A DNA stretch of 64,000 bases, from the NCBI RefSeq assembly GCF_003583365.1, contig NZ_QXED01000001.1, positions 1,054,001 to 1,118,000 of the forward strand, in the 5' to 3' direction. The translations under genes were made by a program, and so were the position numbers. Every line of letters starts with the position of its first letter. Positions within the stretch are counted from its first letter, which is position 1. Of the stretch, positions 1 to 8,098 are shown one piece after another. This DNA comes from Fibrisoma montanum. GTDB lineage: Bacteria > Bacteroidota > Bacteroidia > Cytophagales > Spirosomataceae. The notes under the pieces were generated by a model. That model saw only the letters and a list, made by a program, of their open reading frames with translations. It was not told the origin of the DNA and did not search any database.

Positions 1-1
1 T

Positions 2-1816
2 CGCAAGAGCCGCAACCGGATCATCACCTTCGGCCTGTACACGTTTCTGACGCCAATGATTCTGGGTACGCTGGCCGCGTTTTATCTGCTGGACTACTCG
101 CTGCTTACCTCACTCCTGCTGGCCAGTATGTTTGCGTCGCACACGCTGCTGGCCTATTCGATCGTCAGCCGCTACGGCATCACGCGCAACCCGGCCGTAA
201 CGCTGACCATCGGCGGTACGATGATTACCGACGTACTGGCCCTGCTGGTGCTGGCAACCATCGTCGGGATGACCAAAGGCGATATCAGTTCGGCTTTCTG
301 GCTGCGGCTGTTTGTTTCCTTTGTGATTTTTGCGGCCATCGTCTTATTTATCTTTCCGCTGATTGCCCGGTGGTTTTTCAAAAAATACAACGATAATATT
401 TCGCAGTACATATTCGTGCTGGCGCTGGTGTTTCTGGGTGCGTTTCTGGCCGAAGCAGCGGGCCTGGAGGCCGTTATCGGGGCTTTTCTGTCGGGACTGG
501 CCCTGAACCGGTTCATTCCGCACTCGTCTCCGCTGATGAACCGGATCGATTTTGTCGGCAACGCCCTGTTTATTCCGTTCTTCCTGATTGGCGTCGGTAT
601 GCTGGTCGACATTCGGGTACTGTTCAACGGCGTCAGTGCGCTCAAAGTAGCAGCGATTATGATTGCCGTAGCGGTCTCATCGAAATACCTATCGGCCTGG
701 CTGACTCAGAAAACATTCGGCCTGGGCAGGCAGGAGCGTCAGCTAATTTTCGGTCTGAGCAACGCCCGGGCAGCCGCTACGCTGGCCATCGTGCTGGTAG
801 GCTATAACATCATCACCGGCGAAACGATCACTGGCGAACCCATCCGCCTGCTGAACGAAGACGTACTGAACGGCACAATTCTGATGATTCTCGTTACGTG
901 TACCATCAGCTCCTTTGCCGTCGAGAAAGCTTCCGGCCGGATTGCCCTGTTGAGCGAGGAAGAAGGCAGTGTCACCACCGAAATCTCGGAAAAGATCATG
1001 ATTTCACTGGCTTATCCCGAAACGGTAACTGACCTGGTCAATCTAGGCCTGATGCTGAAGCCGCCCAAGAGCAACGCATCCCTGTACGCCCTTCACATTA
1101 TTGATGATGAAGACAACCAGAATGGCCGCGCGGCCGGAAAAAAGATGCTGGATTTGGCTATCAGGCACGCAGCCGCTACGGATCATGAGCTTACTCCGCT
1201 TACCCGATTCGACGCCAACATCAGCAACGGCATCATCTACACGATTAAGGAACAGAATATCACCGACGTTGTTGTTGGCCTGCATCACGAAGCAGAGGCC
1301 ACTGATTTCTTTGGTCCGATTGCCGAGCAGATTCTGAAGCGGGTGCCCGAGACCATCTACATCTACAAAACCACCCAACCGCTCAATACGCTTCAGCGGA
1401 TGGTAGTAGCGGTTCCGCCCAAGGCCGAACTGGAGCCAGGCTTCGGGCATTGGTACGATAAAATCACCAACCTGGCGAAGGAAGCGGGCCTTGATATGCT
1501 GTTCTACGCGCACCCGGACACCATCCGCCACCTGGAGAAAATCAGCCAGCGGACGACCAACCCGATCCGGAAAACGTTCAGGAAGTTTCAGAACTGGAGC
1601 GACTTTCTGATTCTGGGCCGCGAAATCAAACCCAACGATCTCTTCATGATCATTTCCTCGCGCAAAGGGCACCCCTCCTACAGTGGCCATCTCGACAAGC
1701 TGCCTTATTACCTGACGACGTATTTCGAGAGCAACAGTTTCATTATTCTCTACCCGAAACAGCTGGAAACGGCCAGCCTGAACGTAGAACTCTTTACCAT
1801 TCTCCCCCCTCGCTAG
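2..1816 (+). CDS. Cation:proton antiporter, CPA2/KefB type (5' end outside window)
   Basis: The frame is open from the first bases, so the true start lies upstream; 604 residues are visible. The first ~290 residues are a run of hydrophobic helices typical of the Na+/H+ exchanger domain, with glycine-rich segments such as GAFLSGLALNRFIPH and FFLIGVGMLVDIRVLF characteristic of the CPA2 core. The remaining ~310 residues are soluble and resemble one or two universal-stress-like regulatory modules, a layout common in Bacteroidota antiporters. It would exchange Na+ or K+ for protons across the inner membrane. It ends in its own stop 115 bp before a leftward gene. Family call is confident, the ion is not known. 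Confidence 0.85.
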   Translation, partial: RKSRNRIITFGLYTFLTPMILGTLAAFYLLDYSLLTSLLLASMFASHTLLAYSIVSRYGITRNPAVTLTIGGTMITDVLALLVLATIVGMTKGDISSAFWLRLFVSFVIFAAIVLFIFPLIARWFFKKYNDNISQYIFVLALVFLGAFLAEAAGLEAVIGAFLSGLALNRFIPHSSPLMNRIDFVGNALFIPFFLIGVGMLVDIRVLFNGVSALKVAAIMIAVAVSSKYLSAWLTQKTFGLGRQERQLIFGLSNARAAATLAIVLVGYNIITGETITGEPIRLLNEDVLNGTILMILVTCTISSFAVEKASGRIALLSEEEGSVTTEISEKIMISLAYPETVTDLVNLGLMLKPPKSNASLYALHIIDDEDNQNGRAAGKKMLDLAIRHAAATDHELTPLTRFDANISNGIIYTIKEQNITDVVVGLHHEAEATDFFGPIAEQILKRVPETIYIYKTTQPLNTLQRMVVAVPPKAELEPGFGHWYDKITNLAKEAGLDMLFYAHPDTIRHLEKISQRTTNPIRKTFRKFQNWSDFLILGREIKPNDLFMIISSRKGHPSYSGHLDKLPYYLTTYFESNSFIILYPKQLETASLNVELFTILPPR

Positions 1817-1867
1817 TCAGTGGTCAGCTTGCTGGTTTGGCGATAGCCCCACCAGGGTATAAAAAAA

Positions 1868-1903
1868 GAGTTCGGCGAAGACTCGTGGTCTTCAACCGAA
1901 CTC
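1868..1903 (-). terminator. Rho-independent terminator of the leftward unit
   Basis: The arms 1868-1882 and 1888-1903 pair over 8 + 6 bp with a small bulge and a 5-nt loop. On the minus strand the stem is followed by seven T residues (A run at 1861-1867), so it ends transcription from the gene at 1931-2248. Confidence 0.8.
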
Positions 1904-1930
1904 CTGACATAAGGCCCTTAGGGCAACTAA

Positions 1931-2248
1931 TTACCGACGCGGAGGATTACCGCTGGTGCTGCTCTTTGGCTGTTGTGTAGCGGTTGTTGACGAGCTACCC
2001 GTCGTCGTACCGGATGTGGCCGTCATTGACCCGCTGGTGCTACCCGTAGTCGTCGGGCTTGACGACATAGTGCCTGAAGACGTTGAGCTGCCCTGGCTGC
2101 CGGATGTAGTACCACTCGTAGCCGTTGAGCTTTGCGTACCGGTTGAAGTACCAGATGTAGAGCTGTTTGATGAGTTAGTCGATTGGGCGTTGGCCGCGAA
2201 GGCGGTGAGCGCAACGAGTAGCGCGCTGGCTGCCATTACTTTTTTCAT
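1931..2248 (-). CDS. Small secreted Ser/Thr/Gly-rich protein of unknown function
   Basis: 105 residues. The N-terminus (MKKVMAASALLVALTAFAANA) is a clear Sec signal peptide with an ANA-Q type cleavage site. The mature part of about 85 residues is almost only Ser, Thr and Gly with some Gln and Pro, in irregular SGT/SST/TSG repeats, and ends in PPRR. No catalytic or binding motif can be seen; it is likely disordered. It is the last gene before the terminator at 1868-1903 and lies 56 bp after the coiled-coil membrane gene, so both may share a transcript. The coding call rests on the signal peptide and on its placement. Confidence 0.65.
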   Translation of the reverse strand: MKKVMAASALLVALTAFAANAQSTNSSNSSTSGTSTGTQSSTATSGTTSGSQGSSTSSGTMSSSPTTTGSTSGSMTATSGTTTGSSSTTATQQPKSSTSGNPPRR

Positions 2249-2304
2249 AACTTGATTGATTTATGGTTTACATTAAAATTGGTTTGCGTGTTCATTGGGC
2301 GTAG

Positions 2305-3279
2305 CTACTTGACATCAAAGCGGCCATCGCCAATCCGGAAGCCTTCTGCGTAGATCTCTACGGTGTAGACACCTGGCTTGTAGGCACTCTCTTTACGGAA
2401 CAGGATGTTTACTTCCTGGTCGTTATTCTCAAAAGGTACGGCCTGCCGGATGGTATAGCCGATTTCCCGACCTTCGAACGGTATCACACCGCCTACTCCG
2501 CTTTCGCTGACGACCGCCCCGTTGGCATCGAGTATGCGTATGTAAATGTCTTTATCGTTTTTCACCGCTACCGGATTAGCCGGCATAATGAACGATACCT
2601 TCAGCCGATCGATCCGCGACGCTTTGTAGCTGCCTCCCCGGCGTTCTTTCCCATTGGCAGCCAGCGCAATTACCTGCACATTAACCGCTTTCATGGCCGA
2701 CGCGATCGTTACCTGATTCTTCAACTCCGCGTTCTGAAGCGAGTAGTCGGCCAGTGTCTGCGTCAATGCAGCTCGTTCGGTCTTCAGCCCCTCGTTTTCG
2801 CTGAGTACGTTTTGCTTTTCCTCTTCGAGCGCCCGGGTTCTGTTTCGCAACAGGCCGTTTTCATCCCGGAGCTTTTGCAGGTCCGATTCGCTCTGAGCCA
2901 GAAAATTCCGGTAATCTTTAATTTTCAGGTTGTATTGTTGAATCGAAAAGGTCAGATCAGATTTTAACTTTCTCCTGTCGTTTTCCAACTGCCACTTGAT
3001 CTGTTCCAGCGCAGCGACGTTGCCGCCAAGCCGACGCACCTCAACCAGCTTTTGGTCAAGCACGGTTGAAATAGAATCCAGTTTCTGCTGGGTAGACGCA
3101 AACTGTTCAACCTTCACCGCCAGCAGCTTCTGGACTTCCAGCGCTTCGTTTCGGGAGTCCATGAACAGGTAAGCCAGCAGGGTTGTAACACCTACCAGGG
3201 CCGCAATAGCCATGGTTACCAATCCCTGTTTAGCTGTGGTTGCTCCTACTCCCATTGTCTCTTTCAGAAGTGACTGCAC
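2305..3279 (-). CDS. Membrane-anchored coiled-coil protein of unknown function
   Basis: 324 residues from a GTG at 3279; an ATG at 3255 would give 316 residues and is equally possible. One transmembrane helix (about residues 22-42) is followed by a long heptad-rich coiled coil (about 45-195) and a C-terminal beta-rich domain of about 125 residues, which ends in a motif like YKPGVYTVEIYAEG. This topology suggests an inner-membrane protein with a periplasmic stalk and head. I do not recognise a named family. It lies 57 bp downstream of the histidine kinase on the same strand and may belong to the same signalling unit. Confidence 0.75.
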   Translation of the reverse strand: MQSLLKETMGVGATTAKQGLVTMAIAALVGVTTLLAYLFMDSRNEALEVQKLLAVKVEQFASTQQKLDSISTVLDQKLVEVRRLGGNVAALEQIKWQLENDRRKLKSDLTFSIQQYNLKIKDYRNFLAQSESDLQKLRDENGLLRNRTRALEEEKQNVLSENEGLKTERAALTQTLADYSLQNAELKNQVTIASAMKAVNVQVIALAANGKERRGGSYKASRIDRLKVSFIMPANPVAVKNDKDIYIRILDANGAVVSESGVGGVIPFEGREIGYTIRQAVPFENNDQEVNILFRKESAYKPGVYTVEIYAEGFRIGDGRFDVK

Positions 3280-3336
3280 AAAACAAGAACACGCAACTTA
3301 ATGCGGACTTAATCTCACTTTAAATTTACCTTAAAA

Positions 3337-4710
3337 TTACCCGAGGCTGGCCAGCGTCAGCGTGAACGTAGTACCCCGGGGCGTGGAGCTTACTGAAATG
3401 GTACCCTGGTGCATCTGGGTTATCTGAGCAACAACGGCCAGGCCGACACCATGTCCTTTGCCTGACTGCGCCGTTGCATCGCTGCGGAAGAAGGGCTCGA
3501 AGATGTAGGGTACGTCGGCTTCCGGGATGGGTGGCCCTTCGTTAAAAACGGCAACGGTCAGGCTGCCCTCCTTGGCCTGAAAATCAATTGTAGCCGTTCT
3601 GGCCGGCGAAAACTTACAGGCATTATCGACCAGATTCATCAGCAGAACACGTAGGGAGGGCCGATTCCCCTGGGTAAGCAGCGCATCTTCATCGTCCGGG
3701 AAGTCGATGAAGTTGAGCTGCACCAGACAATCGGGATGCCATTCCTGATAGTTGGTTTTAACCTCCCACAGCAGTTCATCCATCCGAACCGGTTCGAGCG
3801 GTACGTTGCTAACCTGAATCGAGACGTTTGCCAATTCCAGTAACGTAGTGGTCAGCTGCGTCAACGTGCGCGTATCTTCCCGCAGCGACCTCAGCGTTCG
3901 TTCATACGCATCCGGCTCCCGTTTTTGAATGAGGGCTACGTCGATCTGCGAATTGATTTTGGTCAAAGGGTTTTTCAGTTCATGCGATACGTTGGCGATG
4001 AACATCTTCTGCGTATCGATGGCCTGCTCAATGCGGTCAAGCAACCGATTGAAGGTAGCTACCAGTGCCCCAATCTCATCAAAGCGGTTAGGGTGCTCAA
4101 CGCGCTTTTCAACATTGGCGGGGTAAATGGCATTCACCTGTTCAATGATCCCCGACATGGGCGCCAGCGCGCGGTCGGCGAAAAACCAGCCGACGACCCC
4201 GAGCAGAAAAATTGCCGCCAGAACCATAACCAGCAGAATCTTCTTCAAGTCGCTCAATGCGTCGTTTCCTGGCTGGTCGATTCCGCTGACAATGATCCAG
4301 TTTCCGCCTTTCGAATTGGTCAGATAAATGGCGACGAGCTGGTAATCATCCTGTCGTACGTACTGTGTTTCAAGGCCCGGTTTCAGCAGCGGGATTATGC
4401 GTTCGTGCAGTTGGTTGTTGGCCGGATTCGTCGTAAACAGAAACGTTCTGGAGGTTGCGTTGTAGACCGAGATGGTTTCGTTCAGCAGCGGATTCTTAAC
4501 GGCCGCGTCAACGAGTCGAATAACGGTAGTATCGGCCTGTTGTACATCGAAAAGCAGCGTAGTTGTGGTGATAGCCCGGTCCTGAAGTCGTTTATAGAAA
4601 CGCTGTTCCAGATACAGTTCACTGAAGAAGTAGACCCCGGCCGAAAAGAACAGAAGAATGAGCGTTACCAGAAAGGCAAACTGGCCGGTAAGTCGGGTAC
4701 GTATGTTCAT
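3337..4710 (-). CDS. Sensor histidine kinase (HAMP, HisKA, HATPase)
   Basis: 457 residues. Two transmembrane helices (about 9-30 and 157-178) enclose a ~125-residue periplasmic sensor. A HAMP linker (about 179-231) leads into the HisKA domain, where the H-box FIANVSHELKNPLTKI places the phospho-acceptor at His243. The ATPase domain shows the N box (LLMNLVDNACKFSP), the F box and the G box (GKGHGVGLAVV). The gene starts 2 bp after the stop of the response regulator gene, so the two form a co-transcribed two-component pair. The stimulus is unknown. The overall design resembles metal or envelope-stress sensors such as CusS, but nothing here proves that. Confidence 0.95.
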   Translation of the reverse strand: MNIRTRLTGQFAFLVTLILLFFSAGVYFFSELYLEQRFYKRLQDRAITTTTLLFDVQQADTTVIRLVDAAVKNPLLNETISVYNATSRTFLFTTNPANNQLHERIIPLLKPGLETQYVRQDDYQLVAIYLTNSKGGNWIIVSGIDQPGNDALSDLKKILLVMVLAAIFLLGVVGWFFADRALAPMSGIIEQVNAIYPANVEKRVEHPNRFDEIGALVATFNRLLDRIEQAIDTQKMFIANVSHELKNPLTKINSQIDVALIQKREPDAYERTLRSLREDTRTLTQLTTTLLELANVSIQVSNVPLEPVRMDELLWEVKTNYQEWHPDCLVQLNFIDFPDDEDALLTQGNRPSLRVLLMNLVDNACKFSPARTATIDFQAKEGSLTVAVFNEGPPIPEADVPYIFEPFFRSDATAQSGKGHGVGLAVVAQITQMHQGTISVSSTPRGTTFTLTLASLG

Positions 4711-4712
4711 CG

Positions 4713-5393
4713 TTACGACTGAATCTTGACAACATAGCCCATGCCGATCTGTGTATGCAGGACTTTGGGTTCAAAATTCTTGTCTATCTTTTTGCGGAGA
4801 AAATTTATGTACACCTCAATAACGTTAGTACCCGTGTCGAAGGTAACATCCCACAGTTTTTCGGCTAACTCGACCTTCGAGATTACCCGGCCCTGATTGC
4901 GCAGGAAGTATTCGAGCAGTTGAAATTCCTTGGCCGTCAACGCAATTTCTTTGCCCGCCCGCATCACCTGCTTCGTATCCGGATTCAGTTCGAGATCCGC
5001 GATTTTAAGCAGCGTTGTGCCCTGAACGACGGCTCCCTGCCGACGGGTCAGAGCCCTGACCCGGGCCATCAGCTCACGAAACTCGAAGGGTTTGATCAGG
5101 TAATCGTCGGCCCCGGCATCCAGCCCGATAATTTTGTCGTCAAGCGTACTAAGCGCCGTCAGCATCAGGATCGGTGTTGCGATCTGGGCAGCCCGAAGCT
5201 TGCGGCACAGGTCGAGCCCGTTTATGCCGGGGAGGATAATATCGGATATGATCAGCGCGTAGGGCGATCGGGTTGCCAGCTCATAACCAAACGTTCCGTC
5301 ATAGGCTACATCAACTTCCCACTGATGCTCCTCCAGCCCCTGCTTAATGCTCTGGAGCGTTTTAACTTCATCTTCGATTATAAGGATCTTCAT
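4713..5393 (-). CDS. OmpR/PhoB-family response regulator
   Basis: 226 residues. The receiver domain has the acidic pocket (IIEDEV, Asp8), the phospho-acceptor Asp51 in IISDIILPG, Thr79 and Lys101 (LIKPFEF). A winged-helix DNA-binding domain fills the C-terminal ~95 residues (LTAKEFQLLEYFLRNQGRV, then the recognition region VIEVYINFLRKKI). It is the first gene of the leftward unit and should be phosphorylated by the kinase encoded right behind it. A weak -7-like element (TACCTTG on the minus strand, near 5425) lies about 30 bp upstream; it lacks one T of the consensus. Confidence 0.95.
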   Translation of the reverse strand: MKILIIEDEVKTLQSIKQGLEEHQWEVDVAYDGTFGYELATRSPYALIISDIILPGINGLDLCRKLRAAQIATPILMLTALSTLDDKIIGLDAGADDYLIKPFEFRELMARVRALTRRQGAVVQGTTLLKIADLELNPDTKQVMRAGKEIALTAKEFQLLEYFLRNQGRVISKVELAEKLWDVTFDTGTNVIEVYINFLRKKIDKNFEPKVLHTQIGMGYVVKIQS

Positions 5394-5584
5394 AGCATTA
5401 CCTCTCTGACTAAAACGTGTACAAGGTATATTCTTGATCGCCTAAACCATACTTTTTGTCATCATTAGTCCGTTCAGGCTGAAAGTTAGGGCCACTAATC
5501 AGGACTTACCTGACCCCTGCGGCCAGTTCCTATTCAATGGAGCATCCGGCCGGAATCGTTACTGACCTTCAGCAAATTTTTTCG

Positions 5585-5592
5585 TAGTTTTG
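5585..5592 (+). promoter_or_regulatory. Bacteroidetes-type -7 element for the helicase gene
   Basis: TAGTTTTG matches the TAnnTTTG consensus exactly, 88 bp before the start codon. No good -33 TTG is seen at the expected distance, so the call is moderate. Transcription would begin just in front of the hairpin at 5605-5664. Confidence 0.45.
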
Positions 5593-5604
5593 ATTGTTAT
5601 CTGT

Positions 5605-5664
5605 ATAGATGCTGGATATTGGATTTCTGAACGGTAGCGTGTCAATCCAATGTCCAGCATCTAT
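5605..5664. repeat. Palindromic element in the leader of the helicase gene
   Basis: Two 21-nt arms (5605-5625 and 5644-5664) are complementary with one mismatch and enclose an 18-nt loop. The element ends 16 bp before the helicase start codon. It shares the core GGATATTGGAT with the palindrome at 19057-19130 and probably belongs to the same family of short dispersed repeats. Confidence 0.7.
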
Positions 5665-5680
5665 TGTCTAACGTCTTCTT

Positions 5681-7984
5681 ATGGTTGATTATATATCGGG
5701 GTTGAATGAACCACAGCGGGAGGCCGTGATGCACGGCAACGGACCGCTGATGATTATAGCGGGTGCCGGTTCGGGCAAAACCCGCGTGCTGACGTACCGC
5801 ATCGCGTACCTTATCGAAAACGGCGTTGACCCCTTCCGAATTCTGGCCCTGACGTTTACCAACAAGGCCGCGGGTGAGATGCGCCACCGGATCGAAAAGG
5901 TGGTAGGCACCGAAGCCCGGAACATCTGGATGGGTACGTTCCACTCCGTGTTCGCCAAGATTTTACGTATTGAAGCTAAAGCCATTGGCTACACCAGTAA
6001 TTTCTCCATCTACGACACCGATGACTCTAAGTCGCTGCTCAGGAGCATTATCAAGGAAATGGGCCTGGACGATAAAGTGTACCGGGCCAACAACGTCTTC
6101 GGGCGGATTTCAGGGGCCAAAAACCGGCTCATTGGTCCGGACGATTACCTGAACAACCCGGTCATTCAGGCTGATGATGCTTCGGCACGAATGCCCGAAA
6201 TTGGCCGGATCTACAAGCAATACAGCCTGCGGTGCTTTCAGGCCAACGCGATGGACTTCGACGATCTGTTGTTCAACACGAACGTTCTGTTCCGCGATCA
6301 CCTGGACATTCTGCACAAGTATCAGCATAAGTTTCAGCACGTGATGGTCGATGAGTTTCAGGATACCAACGTATCGCAGTACCTCATCACGCGCAAACTG
6401 GCGGCCGTTCACCAGAACATTTGCATTGTAGGCGACGACGCCCAAAGTATCTACGCCTTCCGGGGGGCAAACATCGAAAACATCCTGAACTTTCAGCGCG
6501 ACTACGGTAAAGAGAACGTCAAGATTGTCAAGTTGGAGCAGAATTACCGCTCGACCAAAACGATCGTTCAGGCGGCCAACTCGATCATTGCCCGGAATAA
6601 GAACCAGTTGGAGAAGCACGTCTTCACCGACAATGAAGATGGTCCGCTGATCGAAATCATTAAAGCGTCGTCGGATAACGAAGAAGGGCGGCTGATTGCC
6701 TCGTCCATCTTCGAAGCTAAAATGAACGATTCGCTCATCAACAACGACTTCGCGATTCTGTACCGGACCAACGCCCAGTCGCGGGCTTTTGAAGAAGCCT
6801 TGCGGAAGGTGAGTATCAAGTACCGGATCATTGGTGGCCTGTCGTTCTACCAGCGGAAAGAGATCAAGGACCTGATCGCCTACCTGCGCTTTACGGTCAA
6901 CCAGAACGACGAGGAAGCCTTCAAGCGGATTATCAACCTGCCCAAGCGCGGCATCGGCGACACGACCGTAGCGAAGATTGCTGTATTGGCAGCCGAGAAA
7001 CAGGAATCGATCTGGGGGATCGTTAGCGAGATTACCAAACACGTAGCGGGCCGGGCGGGTATCGCCATCGAGGGCTTTGCCGACCTGATCAAGAGCTTTA
7101 TGCTCCTTCTGGACAAGAAAGATGCTTTTGAGGTAGCCTCCCACATTGCCAAAGCGTCCGGTTTGCTGAAAGAACTGTACGAGGATAAGACCGTTGAAGG
7201 GCTGGCTCGGTATGAGAACGTTCAGGAATTGCTTAATGCGATCAAAGAGTTTGTCGACAACCCCGAAAACGACGACAAGAGCCTCGGCGCGTTCCTGCAA
7301 ACCGTATCGCTCCTGACCACCGCTGACGAGAAGGAAGACGACGGCGACAACGACAAGGTGACGCTGATGACCATCCACGCAGCCAAGGGCCTGGAGTTTA
7401 AGTACGTTTATATTGTTGGTCTGGAGGAGGATCTGTTCCCGAGCCAGATGATGCTCGAAAGCCGCAACGACCTGGAAGAAGAACGGCGACTGTTCTACGT
7501 AGCCATCACCCGCGCCGAGAAACGCCTGACGATGTCGTATGCCGAGACGCGCTATAACTACGGTCGTCTGAAGGTCTGCGAACCGAGCCGGTTCCTGATG
7601 GAGATGGACCAGCGTTATTTGAAAATGTCGCGGATGCGGTCGGTTTCACAGGAATCAGCGAGCTACGAGCGGCCGGAACGTGAAGTTCGCGACCGCAACG
7701 ATACGCCATCGGGCGGCTCAATGAGCTTCGTGCGCTCATTGGCGCAGCGCACAGCGCAACGGCAGGCTCCGCAGCCAACCTCAACGCATACACCTTCTGC
7801 CGACTTTGCTCCGAGCGATACGTCGAAGCTGGCTTCGGGCATGAAGGTCGAACACCCGAAGTTTGGCTTCGGCATTGTAAAGAGTATGGACATCAACGGC
7901 ACTGAGCGCAAGGCTACCATTCAGTTTGATACGGCCGGTGAGCGGACCTTGCTATTGAGCTTTGCTAAACTGAGGATCGTTTAA
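5681..7984 (+). CDS. UvrD/PcrA-type ATP-dependent DNA helicase
   Basis: 767 residues, the usual size for superfamily 1A helicases with 3'-5' polarity. The Walker A motif is AGAGSGKT (27-34), the Walker B/DEFQD box sits at 224-228, motif III is in the GDDAQSIYAFRGA stretch, and motif VI is VAITRAEKRL. The C-terminal ~80 residues are a low-complexity linker followed by a Tudor-like module (KVEHPKFGFGIVKSMD), as in PcrA, where it binds RNA polymerase. It should act in nucleotide excision repair, mismatch repair or clearing of transcription conflicts. It has its own promoter region and terminator. Whether to call it uvrD or pcrA cannot be settled here. Confidence 0.95.
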   Translation: MVDYISGLNEPQREAVMHGNGPLMIIAGAGSGKTRVLTYRIAYLIENGVDPFRILALTFTNKAAGEMRHRIEKVVGTEARNIWMGTFHSVFAKILRIEAKAIGYTSNFSIYDTDDSKSLLRSIIKEMGLDDKVYRANNVFGRISGAKNRLIGPDDYLNNPVIQADDASARMPEIGRIYKQYSLRCFQANAMDFDDLLFNTNVLFRDHLDILHKYQHKFQHVMVDEFQDTNVSQYLITRKLAAVHQNICIVGDDAQSIYAFRGANIENILNFQRDYGKENVKIVKLEQNYRSTKTIVQAANSIIARNKNQLEKHVFTDNEDGPLIEIIKASSDNEEGRLIASSIFEAKMNDSLINNDFAILYRTNAQSRAFEEALRKVSIKYRIIGGLSFYQRKEIKDLIAYLRFTVNQNDEEAFKRIINLPKRGIGDTTVAKIAVLAAEKQESIWGIVSEITKHVAGRAGIAIEGFADLIKSFMLLLDKKDAFEVASHIAKASGLLKELYEDKTVEGLARYENVQELLNAIKEFVDNPENDDKSLGAFLQTVSLLTTADEKEDDGDNDKVTLMTIHAAKGLEFKYVYIVGLEEDLFPSQMMLESRNDLEEERRLFYVAITRAEKRLTMSYAETRYNYGRLKVCEPSRFLMEMDQRYLKMSRMRSVSQESASYERPEREVRDRNDTPSGGSMSFVRSLAQRTAQRQAPQPTSTHTPSADFAPSDTSKLASGMKVEHPKFGFGIVKSMDINGTERKATIQFDTAGERTLLLSFAKLRIV

Positions 7985-7999
7985 CAAATCGAGACTACT

Positions 8000-8032
8000 A
8001 AAAGCCGGGGCCAGACAGGCTCCGGCTTTTTT
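8000..8032 (+). terminator. Terminator of the helicase gene
   Basis: Arms 8000-8008 (AAAAGCCGG) and 8022-8030 (CCGGCTTTT) pair perfectly, and the stem runs into a T tract at 8027-8032. It lies 16 bp after the stop codon. Confidence 0.85.
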
Positions 8033-8098
8033 GTGGGCAGACACGGTAGATTGCAATAGTATCTTCTTTTTGTTCTGAAGATTAGTCCTGCCGTGTCC

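Noticed and set aside
1043-1690. 215-codon open frame opposite the antiporter
   Set aside because: Antisense to a confident coding region, with no recognisable domain.
3925-4722. 265-codon open frame on the plus strand opposite the histidine kinase
   Set aside because: It is fully antisense to a gene with complete kinase motifs, and its translation shows no family features. GC-rich third positions create such frames.
6110-7378. 422-codon open frame on the minus strand opposite the helicase
   Set aside because: Shadow of the helicase gene. The composition is odd (many Val, Asp, Gly, Gln) and there is no motif or signal.
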